In this document: in pieces, positions 35,349 to 47,566 of the stretch
Layout of the letters: every line of letters begins with the position of its first letter
Position numbering within the stretch: position 1 is the stretch's first letter
Source of the DNA: Corynespora cassiicola
Taxonomy: Eukaryota; Ascomycota; Dothideomycetes; Pleosporales; Corynesporascaceae
Length of the DNA stretch: 64,000 nt
Assembly: GCA_022059125.1 (NCBI GenBank)
Contig: JAEUWY010000020.1
Span: forward strand, 2,232,001-2,296,000
Direction: 5' to 3'
The notes under the pieces: model-generated
The model's database searches: none
What the model was told of the DNA's origin: nothing
The model's input: the letters and a program-made list of their open reading frames with translations, nothing else
Translations under genes and position numbers: made by a program

Positions 35349-36916
35349 ATGTCCCCTCCGCCCCCGCCGCCTCCCGAGACCGAGGAGCTCATATCCCACC
35401 TCAAGCAGGTGCTCCTCGAGCTGAACGCGCACCCATACCCCGAAGTGGCCTTCCCGCCCAACGTCCCCAAGCGCGCCTCCGTAGCCCTGATCCTGCGCAT
35501 ACAGCCTCACTACTCGCACTGGCCCGCCACCTCGTCCGCGCCGCTGCCATTCCCGCACCCGCGGAGCCCCCAGACGGCGGCGCGCCGCAGGTCCTCGGCC
35601 GCGTCGAGCGCGAGCCACCACAAGCTCTCGTTCAAGGACATACTCGACGCCTTCTTCGAGCAGGACTGGGTCCGGCATGGCGACCCGGAGATGCTGTTCA
35701 TCAAGCGGGCGACGAGGGTGGGCGACAAGTGGACGGGGCACGTTGCGCTGCCGGGCGGGAAGCGGGACCCGGAGGATGAGGACGACCAGGTGACGGCCAT
35801 GCGGGAGGCGCTCGAGGAGGTGGGCATAGACCTGGGATATAGCAATGCGATTGCCGTGGGGAACTTGCCGCAGCGCATCGTGACGACGAGCTGGGGAAAA
35901 GTACCGTGAGTGTTTGTTTTTCGTTTTGGAATTGTTTCCTTCCGTCCTGATGGTGTTGAGAGCGACATGGCACGAGTTGCATACATCTGCATGTCCATCT
36001 AGCAAACCCCTCCCCCCCCAAAGCATACAGCACTCCCTAGCTAACATTGATATACAGCCTCATGGTCCTCTGCCCTTACATCTACCTCCTCACCTCCCCG
36101 CACCCACCCTCCCAGCGCCTCCAACCCACCGAAGTCGCCTCCACACACTGGGTCCCCCTCCGCGCCCTCCAATCCCCCTCCCTCCGCACCCACGAATATG
36201 CCGACGTATCCGCCCGCCTCGCCCGCTCCGAGCTCGGCATAAAGCGCTGGTTCCTCCAGGCCATGCTCAGCAAGATGATGTTCGCCGCCATCCACCTCAC
36301 CCCCTCGCAGTCCAACAACTGCTCCTCCATCCCCGGCTTCATACCCACCCCTTCCTCAGACGACGGCGCCAGTAGCCTCGCGGGCAAGGCCAAGCGGCTC
36401 CTCTTCCCGGGCCCGGACGCGCCGGGCTACGCGCGCAAACAGCCTCCGCTTCTGCTCTGGGGCCTCACCCTCGGCGTCGTGTCCGACTTCCTCGAGCACA
36501 TCCCCCCGCACAATGCCCTGGAGCTGTGGACGTATCCCACCTTTACAAACTGGGACGTCAGGTTCGTCATGTGGGCCATGTCGTACCGCTTCCGGAGGCA
36601 AAAGGCGCTGGAGATGTCGACGACGACGACGACGGCCACAGATGACAAGGCAGGGACAGATACCATTGAGGAGGAAAAGGAAGGTGAGGGCGAGGACGAG
36701 GAACAACCCGGCGAGGTCGGCATTGCTGGCCTCGGCGTGGGCCGCAATTGGGGCAAGACGGGCAGGGCCAAGATGATTGCGAGGGGCGCTGCTGTAAACT
36801 CCATGCTGGAAGGTTACTACCCCATTGTGAGGAGAGCCGTGACCGTTGCGTTGGTAGGGCGCATCACCGTCGTCGCACTCCTAGGAGCCTACGCCTGGAG
36901 AAAGTACAGGCCATAG
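35349..36916 (+). CDS. Nudix hydrolase with C-terminal membrane-anchored extension
   Basis: Hydrolyses a nucleoside-diphosphate-linked substrate; sequence around the box resembles the CoA/peroxisomal PCD1-type branch. Exons 35349-35905 and 36058-36916 (152-nt intron) give 471 residues. The Nudix box spans about 136-160, GGKRDPEDEDDQ to REALEEVGI, preceded by WTGHVALPGG. The REALEE core is intact, but the first half carries one extra residue relative to GX5EX7REUXEEXGU. After the domain there are about 250 extra residues, including a hydrophobic PLLLWGLTLGVVSDFL segment, an acidic EEEKEGEGEDEEQ stretch, and a final helix AVTVALVGRITVVALLGAYA followed by WRKYRP. This implies membrane attachment, unusual for a Nudix enzyme. 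Substrate is not readable. Confidence 0.88.
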
Positions 36917-37161
36917 CCGGAGGATTATACCTCCCTGCTTCGTAGGCTGCAGTGTAAGATAGACTTTTTTTTGGGATTCTTGTTACATGAATATGAGACT
37001 AGGTACCAGGGCTGGATACGGCGTAGATGAGCACCCCGAACAATGCATCTTTGAACAAATGCTGGTATTCTCGTACACTCTACTTCTCGAATGCCAAAAT
37101 AAAGGAAATTCCGCGAGTTATGTACAGGTTCTTTACTCCAAATGCCCCATTTTGAAACCAT

Positions 37162-39611
37162 TTACACCGTCATCGCGGCCGAAGTAGGTCCATATGTGAC
37201 TTGTGGGTTGGGCTCACCTGGCGCCATGAAGTTGGTCTCTGGGTTCTTCTGGGCCTTTGCTGCTGAGCAACGGGCCATTGTTGGTGAGCTGCCGTCCGTG
37301 TTAGCAATCATTCTTCAGATATCATATGCATTCCACTTACTTTCTCGAGATAACATCTGTGAAGTAAAAGTTCTCAATGGGCTTCTTCAACGGAGCTCCA
37401 GACACGGCAGCGCCCTTGTTCTGGTCGACTAGCTGTACCTTGCTCAAGGCAGGCAGCGACACAGGCTCGACCACGTCGTACCTCCTCAAGGCGGGAGAGA
37501 TCTCCTCCATGCGGTCACGGAGGGCCTCGACATCGTCGTATGGCAGCTCAGCGCCGAGGTATTCCGAAGCGGCACGGAGAATCTTCCAGTCTTCCCTGGC
37601 AGCACCTGGCAGGCTGACAGCGTTGCGAGTCATCTGCACACGACCCTCGGTGTTGACGTAGGTGACAGACTTCTCGGTGTAGGCGGCACCGGGGAGAACA
37701 ACATCGGCAAGCTGAGCGCCCTTGTCTCCGTGGTGTCCCTGGTAGACGATGAAGGCATCCTTGGGCAGCTCGGCCTCGTTGACCTCGTCAGCACCAAGGA
37801 GCCACACGAACTTGGGCTTGGTGTTGGCGACCTCGGGAGAGGGAACCGTGAAGCCGACCTCGTAGGCGCCAGTCCTGGAAGCGGTGCGCTGGAGGATGTT
37901 GTATCCGTTCCATTCGGGAGTCTGGAAGTTGGCCTTGGACTTCTCGACGAAAGCGCCAACCTGCTCGTAGATGGACTTGGCATCGGCGTGCTCAGTGACG
38001 GCGCTACCAACAATGATCATTGGCCTCTTGGCCGCCTGCAGCTTCTTGCCGAACTCTCCAGAGAGGGCCGTCTTGAGCTCGTTTGCCGTGGCTCCCAAGT
38101 TCTCGTACTCAAAGGTGCTCTCGAAGTCCTCGCCAATGAGACCAATCTCAAGATCAGACCTCAACCATTGCTTCCTGATACGGGCGTTGAGGACAGCAGC
38201 CTCGTGGCGGGGGTTGGTGCCGATGAGAAGGATGGCATCAGCCTCCTCAACTCCGTAAATCTTCGAGTTGAAGGCGTAGTTGGATCGGACGTCGACACCG
38301 TGGGCGATGGGCTCGCTGCCTCCGGGCTGGTCGAGGGCCAAGTTGTCAGATCCGAGCTTGTTGGCAAGGTCCTTGGCCGCAACCAAAGCCTCGGCCTCAA
38401 CAAGATGACCAGCAACAAACTTGAGCTCGTTACCCTTGGGCGCAATCTTCTTGAAGGCGTTGCCAATCTCAACAAGCGCCTGCTCCCAAGAAGCGGGCTG
38501 GAACTGATCGTCGACTCGGATGAGCGGGTTGACCAGTCGCTGGGTGCTGAGCGCATCGCAGGCGAAACGGGACTTGTCGTCGATCCACTCCTCGTTGATG
38601 TCGTCGTTCAGGCGAGGCAGGATCCTCATGACCTGGATACCGCGGGCATCAATGCGGATGTTGGAGCCAAGACCGTTGAGCACGTCGATCGACTCGGTGT
38701 GGTACAGCTCCCAAGGACGGGACTTGAAAGCGTAGGGCTTCGAGGTCAAAGCACCGACGGGGCAGAGATCGATGACGTTTCCAGACATTTCGGTGTCGAG
38801 GGCGGTCTCCAGGTAGGTTCCAATCTGCAGGTCGTTGCCACGTCCAGTAGAGCCCATCTCAGGAGCGCCGGCAACGTCGTTGGAGAAACGCACGCAACGG
38901 GTGCAGTGAATACACCTGTTCATCGAGGTCTGTAGGGGTCAGTACATGCCGTGCAGTGGCGAATGCGCGTCCTACCTTGATGAGAGGTCCAATGTTCTTG
39001 TCCTCAACGGCACGCTTGCCACCAATCTCGTGGAAGCGTCCGCGGTCGGCGCCGTACCTCATGGACTGGTCCTGAAGGTCGCACTCGCCTCCCTGGTCGC
39101 AAATGGGGCAGTCAAGCGGGTGGTTGGCGAGGAGGAACTCCATGACGCCCTCGCGCGCCTTGTGGACGAGGGGCGAGTCCGTCTTCACGACCATGCCCGG
39201 CTGTACCGGCCACGCGCACGATGCCACAGGTTTAGGAGCCCGCTCCACCTCAACCAGACACATACGACAGTTTCCGGCAATCATCAGCTTCTCGTGGTAG
39301 CAGTAACGCGGGACGGTGCTTCCGGCCTTTTCGCAGGCCTGGATCAGGGCGGAGCCGGCTGGTGACGTCGTCAGAGGGGTGTTCTGCTGCTACAATGCAC
39401 TGTCAGGGTCGGCGTACCTTCGATTGACACCTTCTTTCCATCTGCGCAGCGGGTTAGCGGGCGGCGAGGGCCGGGTCGAGGGGTGGCACAAACCGATGGT
39501 GAGCTCCACCTCTGCTGGCCGGCGGGAGGAGGCAGTAAAGGCCCGGCTGCCATTGAGGCCTGCACGGGCGGCAGGCCGCTTCAGCGACCGGATCAATTGT
39601 TGCCGCAGCAT
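37162..39611 (-). CDS. nuo78: NADH:ubiquinone oxidoreductase 78-kDa subunit (NDUFS1/NuoG-type)
   Basis: Largest peripheral-arm subunit of mitochondrial complex I; carries the N-module iron-sulfur clusters. Exons 39611-39494, 39441-39418, 39358-38976, 38929-37341 and 37288-37162 give 746 residues. The Arg/Ser-rich N terminus ([18 protein letters not shown]) is a mitochondrial presequence. [2Fe-2S] ligands are Cys67, Cys78, Cys81 and Cys95 ([20 protein letters not shown]). The HxxxC-type and 4Fe-4S motifs read [20 protein letters not shown] and [17 protein letters not shown], followed by [21 protein letters not shown] molybdopterin-oxidoreductase-like fold without its cofactor fills the rest. 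Exon 2 has 24 nt. The last exon encodes [14 protein letters not shown] and NFMAPG, as in other ascomycetes; whether translation continues to 37162 or another intron follows MAPG is uncertain. Confidence 0.95.
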
Positions 39612-41043
39612 GTTGGGGCGAGTGCAATGGCGATGGGGGGAGGGTTGCTGCGGAGCTCTATCTTGAGGTTGAGATTCGAGGTAGCAAGACTTGGCACTGG
39701 CAGACTGACAAACCGAAATTCGCCTTGGTCCTGATTGGCTAGCGCACATCCGGGCGCCATAAAATTCGTCGCCCTGTGCATCCTCTTTTCTCCTTCAACT
39801 CATTTTGGGCGGTGTTTATTGTGGGTGAAATGGGCACGCTTCTCGCAAGGGACGCGTGCGCTCGTTCCGTTTTCACCTCTGCTATCTGCCCTAGAGCACG
39901 CTATACGTGCGCCGTAGCTGGAGCAGATGAGGATTTCTGATGATATCTAGTTCCTTACCAACGTCGCTACATCTCTTCGCCATACCAGTGTCTGTGCCAC
40001 GGGAGGCAGGTCATTTACATCACTGAGGAATAACATGTGTGCATGATGAGGGGGAGGGAGGGCTCCGAGGCCATCGCTGGGTGCTGTGCCTCGAGGACCA
40101 TCGCCGCTGCTGGACGAAGTTTTCCAGGGACGGTGAGCGGCAACAAGCAATGGGATGAACCTCTGCCCTGTGCACCACCAACGACGGCCTCCCTTGTTGC
40201 TCTATCCATGTCCCAGGATAGATGGTAGTCATTTACGTCGGCTCAACTGCGGGTGGCAGTCTATCATGATGGTGTATGCTACCTGAAGACTTTTCGTCTC
40301 GTGCACGATGCGCCATGAGCGTCTTCAATCTCCCACAAGATGACAATTGTCAGTCGCTATTCAATCCTTGACGACATCATGTCAATACATGCTGTAGCTC
40401 AGAGTTACACGAGCCATTTGCCACCCTCCTTTGTTCGTCCAACTGGATGTCTGTCAAGGCGATTGCAGCCCGCCACCCAGCCACGCCGCCAATCAGCATC
40501 ACCACCATGAGACAATAGCCACACCCTCTCGCGCTGCTGCAAATAGGCACAATTAGACGCGAGGACTAGACATTCCAAGCCGTTGCGGGACAACAACTAC
40601 TGGTCCGGGAGGCGTCCACCCGGCCGAAGAGTGTTCCCCGCAGCGGAGGGCCCGGGATGGCCATAGTCAGGTGCATGGCACAGGCGCCCTTGGGTCCTCA
40701 CCCGTTCAACAATAGTAACCACACCTCACTCGAACACACAGGCTCTTATGGCAATGAGAGAATGTCATTTTTTTGGTCAGATTTATCGCTCAGCTTATCT
40801 TTGTTCGATATCAGGAACTCTACAAGCCAACCTCGGGATATAACGGTCTATCCGCTTTACTCTTCGCTTTGAACGTCAGGGCAGACGCCCCACTAGAATG
40901 CCGAAGCCAAACATTAGAAGGGCGGCAATAATCATTAATGCCACGTAGGGCCGAACCGAAACTCCTCTCCGAATGCACTGCGGCGTGTGCCGCCTCGAAC
41001 CTTTTTTTTTCTACTAGCCCTCGTCGTTACTTCATTTCGTAGA
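39612..41043. other. Intergenic between complex I and desaturase genes
   Basis: About 1.4 kb with the nuo78 promoter and the desaturase 3' region. No gene, repeat or RNA recognised. Confidence 0.5.
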
Positions 41044-42572
41044 TTACTCGCTGTCGCTGTCGGCACCAACGGTCATCTTCGCGCCGTTACCAGCGGTCGG
41101 CTTCTCGACCGGGGCGGAAAGCTTCATGGGAGCGGTACCGAGACCGTTCCTGTTGCGGAAGAAGAAGACGCCCTTGCCCTCACCCTGGGCACCCTCGCTG
41201 GGCTCAACCCACTGGCACATACGAGCGCTCTTGTACATGGCACGAAGGAAGCCAATCGAGCCACCCTCGGTATCGGCACGGTAGTGCTTGCCCATGACGC
41301 CCTTGATGGCCTCGGAGGCCTCATCGGCGTTGTAGAAGGGGATGCTAGACACATAGTGGTGCAGGACGTGAGTCTCGATGATGCCGTGGAGAAGGGTGCG
41401 GCCAATGAAACCGAATTCACGGTCAATGGTGGCGGCAGCTCCACGGGTGTAAGTCCAAGTCTGAGCGTCGTAGTGGGGAAGGGTGGGGTCGGTGTGCTGG
41501 AGGAAGGTGATGGCGACTGCAGGCTGTTAGTCATGTAGGGGTGAGTATTGGGAAAAGATGACTTACCAAGCCAGTGGTTCACCCAGAGATACGGCAGAAC
41601 ATACCAGACCAACACATTGGCCCAGCCGAAGGTCTTGCCGACGTAGATGATGGCACCCATGGTGATGGCAATGCCGATGTCGCTGAGAACGATGAGGTGC
41701 TCATCCTTCTTCTCGTACAGAGGGCTGGCGGGGTTGAAGTGGTTGACGCCACCGCCGAAGCCGTTCTTCTTGCCCTTGCCCTTGCCCTCGGCCTGCCTCT
41801 CGTGGTAGTTGTGTCCGGTAACGTTGGAGATGAGGTACATGGGCCAGCCACCGAGCTGCTGGCAGACCATGTGGATAAGAGTAGCGATGGGGGTCTCCTC
41901 GGTCAGCTCGTGGAGCTGGTGGGCCAGCTTGCCAACACGCGACGCATACTCGTCCCTGGTCTTGGGGACGAAGACCATGTCGCGCTCCATGTGGCCAGTG
42001 GCCTTGTGGTGCTTGCCATGGGAGATCTTCCAGGAGAAGTAAGGGACGAGCAGGGCAGAGTGGCAGATCCAGCCCACGGTGTCGTTGAGCGTCTTGGAGG
42101 GCGAGAAGGCCTGGTGGCCGCACTCGTGAGCGAGGACCCAAAGACCGGTACCGAACAAGCCCTGGACAAAGGTGTAGAAGGTCCACAGAGCGGCCCTGGC
42201 GGCGGTCGAGGGGATGGTCTCGGGGGTCACGTAGTTGTGGAAGATGTAGAAGGTGGCGGCGAGCGAGACGATGTCGCGGGCGACGTAGCCAAGACCCTTG
42301 AGGCCAGAGCGCTCAAAGCAGTGTGGGGGGATGGCATCGCGGATGTCCTTGATGGTGTAGTCGGGGATCTCGAACTCGTTGCCGTAGGTGTCGATGAGCT
42401 TGCCGCGGGCGTTCTTGACGTCGCCGTCGACGGAGCCGAGCGACGACAGCGAGGTCGACGAGGCAGAGCCCGTGGGCGAGTCGTTGGGGGACACGGCAGA
42501 CGACGAGGGAGCCGAGTCGGCAGTGACGGTCCTCCTCGTGACCGGGTTCTGGGGGCGTGCGGTGGTAGCCAT
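41044..42572 (-). CDS. Delta-12 (oleate) fatty acid desaturase
   Basis: ER membrane di-iron enzyme converting oleoyl to linoleoyl chains. Exons 42572-41567 and 41516-41044 (50-nt intron) give 492 residues. The three histidine boxes are present with the expected spacing: HECGH (149-153), HGKHH (185-189) and HVLHH (385-389). The family also shows FEIPDYTIKDIRDAIPPHCF, GLWVLAHECGHQAFS, YFSWKISHGKHHKATGHMER, and DREFGFIGRTLLHGIIETHV. This is the fungal FAD2/OdeA type rather than the delta-15 branch, judged from overall resemblance. An 11-residue-repeat-free, Ser/Thr-rich leader of about 45 residues precedes the fold. Start 42572 sits in a good CCACCATGGCT context, but the frame stays open 106 codons upstream (see findings). 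Confidence 0.94.
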
Positions 42573-45567
42573 GGTGGCAGGAGGGGAAACAGGAGTAACA
42601 ATGGCAACAAAGACTATTGAAAAATCTGCTCGTGCGCCAGATGGACACCCAAGACGGAGGAACGAGGGATCAAGTGTGGGGGTGGCCGGTTGCGAGGGTG
42701 TTGTTGAGGTGCGGGTCGGTTGTTGGGAAGGACAAGGTGGACACGAGGTGCAAGCCTCCGCACGGCACGGCAGCAGATGCAGCAGACCCAACGAGCCGTC
42801 GAGACTGGATGGAAGGGAAGAAGGAACAACGGGAGGAATTGAGGGCGTGGCAGGCGGGGAGGTACCGTTTTTTAAAGCAAACGAGGTCAAGGCGGTGTCC
42901 AGAAATTTGACGGGAACCCTTGAGCGGCCTAAAGCAGAGAGAGTTTAGCGACGTTCGAGAAGGGTGCGGTCCAGGGGTGGGTGGATAAGATAGACAACGG
43001 CACGGTGGCCGCCAGGGACCACTAAACCGCAGCGACCTGAGCCTTTCGCCGCCGGTCCACGCAGCATTGGCTGGCCCAGCTGTCTTGCCACCGCAGAGCA
43101 CGGCTTTGGCCAAAGCAACAGTGGGCGTGTCCACCGAGGGTGAAACCGTGCGGACGGGCGACGTGCTGGGTCAAACCGGAGCAGGGCAGACAGGGCAGAC
43201 GGCGCAGACGGCCTCTGCACGCTGCTGGCGATTGCATTCCCTAGTTTCTTACTCGCTCAGCCCGGCTTGCCCTCTGGGCCCTCTGGGGCACTTGGTTTTT
43301 TGCGAAGATCCCTCACGCCCGCCTGCTTGGCGCCCGATGCGGTACAGGACGAAGGATGCGAGCAGACCGCCAGTTGCACCCCATCATCACGCCCTTCACC
43401 GCGCAGCGCCCCCCGAGCCTCGCCTAGAGCCGCACCACCATGCTCCCGCGGGGCTAGCTGGCCTGCCGACGGGCGGCACTGGCCGCTGGGGGCGCCGCCA
43501 GCTCAGCCAGCACCGTCGGCATCGTCGTCCACTTGCCGCAGAAAACTCTGCACCGCGAGGCAGCGCACACGGGCGGCCGGCGAGGGCTGAGAGCGTCGAC
43601 AGCGTCGCCCGAGGGCCTCGCAATGGATAGCGAGAATCGGGGATGCGAATCTGGCCGCTCCCTGTCCCTCCTGCAGGGACCAAGATCGCTCGCCCTAGCC
43701 GCGAAAAGCTCGGAGCCGCCTCGCCGCCTCTCATTCGCGGAGCCTGGCCGAGGCTCGCAACCTCTGCCTTTTTGCCGGGACCACACTCGCGCCCTCCCTG
43801 CCCGCATGTGTGGAGTTCCCAAGCATTCCTGGAGCACATGAAGTCGACCACCTCTCAACACCATGCAACCCCATCCGTCATCCTCTTGCATGTGAAGGAG
43901 CGGGGAGTCCGCTGTCCAGCGCCTCCCACGCCTCCCACGCCTCCCCCCGACCATACCGCTGACCGAGCCATGCCTTAGCCGCCTCAGACTAAGACAGCAT
44001 CCTGATATATGACAGCCCTCTGACAGCACTATCCCCTCCAGGTGACCACCGTACATGTGCAGAGTACCAGTGGATACCTTGACTACGCTCCTTATCGCAT
44101 AGCACGAGCTTGCTGATCGTCCCGCAGTGCTTGTCGCCGAGCTAGGCATAGCCGCTGTCCGCCAGTTCATTTTCACATGTCGAACACTCCACCCCCAGAA
44201 TTTTTTAGACGCGTGAGATCGGTGCAAGGGTACTCCACTCTCGTCTCTTTTTTTTCCTCCTTGCTCGCGCCGGGAAGGAGTAGCCCTATGTACTTGGTGC
44301 CGCCGAGTCCGGCTTCATAACCGCCCCGTGGGGAGACCATGTGTAGGTACTCTTGGCTTGCCCAGCGGAGAGTAATCAGCTCCGACCTTACTCGCCACAC
44401 CAGTCTTGGACCTAGAGCTCGAGTACAGTGGAGGGGTTACTGTACAACTGCTTGTAGGGCGGAATCTCGAGGATTTGGATTAAACCAAATGACACATCTT
44501 TGTCAAAATGTGATATCCTACGTCTGTCATTACATTGGATAATGTGATGCCTCCACCAAAACTCACCACCTTTCCAAAACCTATGCCTATAAAAGCATCA
44601 TATCGTTATCAGATTCCACACTCCTTTATACTTTTGGCCTAGTAAGGTGGTTTCAGTCTAGATTTTACTGTCTCGCAAGAGACATGTTCACTGAGCCACT
44701 GCTCTGCGGGAAGGGACTACGCTTCCCTATCCGAACAATCTCCTGTTTCTAGCATGTGAAGACAGGTGTATAGAAAGGGAGTGGCATTGCGCAACCACCA
44801 CAGTCTGTGCGGTGTCAGTATATACTATGCCAGTCAAAACCCACGATCGCCTCGCAACACACCACTCATCGCACGGGTTATATGTGTACAATTATTGTGC
44901 GCGCCAAGTCTCTCCACTATTCCCTTGGGCCTTCTGAACTTTAGACGTGAGCTTCCGTCCAGCTCATTCATGCGTGTACGCATACACCTGGGTAGTTGTT
45001 TGGTCTTCGATTTGGGTGAGATGCGAGTCGTCTACACGAATAAGCGCAACATGATGCGCACTGCTCTCCGTCCCATTTGGGTAGACCACGCGGACACCAT
45101 TGAGATATTTTGTAGCTGCTGCGAAAAAGCTTCTTTCCAGATTGCATGAGCTTCATTCGCTTGTGGCGGCCTGTCAGTGGTGGGATGGACCGACCGACGT
45201 ATGCCAAGGCGCTCTACCAGCCGCCGCCTCTTATCAGTGGCCCATTATCACAATCAGCCTGGCCGTCTACTCCCCCACAAAATCGCGCATATCGCCATCT
45301 TGTCAAATCGCCCAGTTCCAAATTTTGTTTTCCTCGTATGCCATCCCACAGTACTTCGGCTTAGTCATAGCGTTTCCAAAGTGGCGGTCATCATCCTCAT
45401 ACCGTTCTCGTCCGTACAGGTTGCTGGTGCTGCAACACTTGCGTTACTGCATCAGTTTCCCTTAGTACGGGATCCGCAAGCGTCCGTCGTAGGCAAGGTT
45501 ACTTAGAAGCCCCAGCTCGCAGCTTTCGGCCTTCAACCAAACAGCTTTCTTTGACGACATCTCAACC
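42573..45567. other. 3-kb divergent intergenic region
   Basis: Between desaturase (-) and antiporter (+) starts. Left half is GC-rich with many overlapping open frames of Arg/Pro/Ala composition, including a 257-codon minus-strand frame at 43454-44227, none with domains. A CCTCCCACG tandem repeat occurs at 43922-43947. The right half is AT-richer. No supported gene. Confidence 0.5.
43922..43947. repeat. CCTCCCACG nine-base tandem repeat
   Basis: Two full copies and a third partial copy, in non-coding DNA upstream of the desaturase gene. Confidence 0.6.
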
Positions 45568-47566
45568 ATGCCCACCCTCGCAGTGGTAAACTTCAACATT
45601 GTCTGTGCCACACTCGGCGGATTCATCACCGTCTTTGGGCTGGTTTCATACCTTTTCAAGGAGAAATTCTACCTATCCGAAGCCTGTATGGCTTTTCACG
45701 CACATCTCAACAGGATAAAGCTAACGCCAATGCAGTGATCTCGCTTGTGGCTGGTCTCATCTTCTCCCCGCATGCAACCAACCTGTTGCGACCCGAGCAA
45801 TATGCGCTAGGAGATCCCGAAACTTTGGAAACAATTACCCTCTACTTTACGAGACTCGTACTCGGAGTGCAGCTCGTTCTAGCAGGCGTACAGCTTCCAT
45901 CCAAATATCTACAGAAGGAATGGAAGAGCTTAGCACTCCTTATCGGTCCCGGCATGACCGTTATGTGGATTGTTACAAGTCTACTGGTCTATGCCTTTGT
46001 CCCCCACATTGGATTCCTGCACGCGCTTGCAGTTGGAGCTTGCGTTACCCCCACTGATCCAGTACTGTCCAATTCGATCGTTAAAGGCAAGTTTGCAGAT
46101 AAAAATATCCCAAAAGAACTCCAGAAGATCATCATAGCAGAGTCCGGGGCGAATGACGGCTTGGGATACCCCTTCCTCTTTCTGCCATTGTACCTGATTC
46201 AACACCTGGGCCATGGTGGCCAAGGTCAGGACAACAGCGCTGCGACCGCCATGGGTGCATGGTTTGGGGAGACATGGGGCTACGTCATCATCCTCAGTGT
46301 CATCTACGGGGCTACTGTTGGGTGGATAGCCAAGGAGCTCCTGCATTGGGCTGAAGATCGCCAATATGTTGACCGGGAGAGTTTCTTGGTTTTCGCCATC
46401 ACCTTGGCCGTAAGTCCAATAAACATCCAGCACCAATTCACCGTCTTAACTCGGCCAGCTCTTCATCGTGGGAACAGTCGGCATGATCGGCTCGGATGAT
46501 GTACTGGCTTGCTTTATCGCAGGAAACGTCTTCACTTGGGAGTAAGCTATTCGATTATCTCAGCGTGAGCCCTAGGCGGCCCGCTAACAGTATCCAGTGA
46601 TTGGTTTAGGCTTGAGACGATGGATGACTCCTTCCAACCTACTCTGGATATGTTGCTAAATGTCTCCATCTTCATTTGGTTTGGTGCCGTATGATAAATT
46701 CACCAATTTGCCTTGTTGGACCAGGAAACTAATGTTGATCTAGGTGTGCCCTTGGTCCGCATTCCAAAACAACACGGTAATCCCAATCTACCGACTTATT
46801 CCTCTTGGAATTCTGGTGCTACTTTTGCGCCGCCCGCCCATCGTATTTGCCATGCACAAACAAATCCACCAAATTGAAGAGACAAGACAAGCATTGTATG
46901 TTGGCTTTTTCGGACCTATTGGAGTCAGTGCTATATTCTACCTCTATGTCAGCTTGGACTTTTTGAGACATATCAAAGTCGATGGAGAAATCAGGCCCGA
47001 TGCGCACTACCTGTCCGAGGTTATGAATGTTGTTATCTGGTTCCTGTGCATCTGCTCAATCGTAGGTCTAGATATTTTCATACAGTGCTTCAAGCAGCTG
47101 ACTTTCGCAGGTTGTGCATGGACTAAGTATTCCTCTCGGAAAGCTTGGATATCATCTCCCTCGGACGATTTCTGAAGCACTATCTACACAAACAGACGAC
47201 CCCGAACCCTTCCACATACAAAACAACGGAGGGCAGAACTTTGAGCAGGGCCTACGACGCCGAGGGACTGGCTCTTCTGCTATTGCAAATGGACTGCCGA
47301 ACCGGGTTTATCGCATTGGAAGATCCATTATCCGCTCTAATGATAGCTCAGCTAATCCGACACGAGCGAGCTCTAGGGCACCCGTTGTGCTGTCCGCTGC
47401 TCCAACGTTAGAGTCGACATCTCAAGGGCCGACACAGTCGATCTCCGTTGCACAAAGCTCGCAGGAGCGTGTCGGTGCTGTGGAGAATACTGAGTCTACC
47501 CAACCGTCGCAAATTATCCAGCGTACTATACGCTTCCCAGACGAACAGCTACCCGCTTCAGCTTGA
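45568..47566 (+). CDS. Na+(K+)/H+ antiporter, fungal Nha1/sod2 type
   Basis: Plasma-membrane CPA-family exchanger for alkali cations and pH homeostasis. Six exons (45568-45685, 45736-46409, 46459-46541, 46598-46688, 46744-47061, 47111-47566) give 579 residues with about 12 hydrophobic helices. Start MPTLAVVNFNIVCATLGGF and the YLSEA loop match the family. Ion-binding motifs are VTPTDPVLSNSIVKGKF (Asp147-Pro148) and ESGANDGLGYPF (Asn179-Asp180). A late IGSDDVLACFIAGNVFTWDD loop and SLDFLRHI region also fit. The cytosolic tail (about 150 residues, Ser-rich) is short compared with S. cerevisiae Nha1 and nearer to the sod2 form. Each intron is phase-consistent. Confidence 0.93.

Noticed and set aside
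37730..38935. 401-codon plus-strand frame opposite nuo78
   Set aside because: Antisense shadow of the complex I subunit for the same reason; no recognisable protein features.
41574..42620. 348-codon plus-strand frame opposite the desaturase
   Set aside because: Antisense shadow; low-complexity Val/Asp/Gly composition.
43454..44227. 257-codon minus-strand frame upstream of the desaturase
   Set aside because: Arg/Ser/Gly-rich, overlaps other frames on both strands, no domain; treated as chance in GC-rich promoter DNA.
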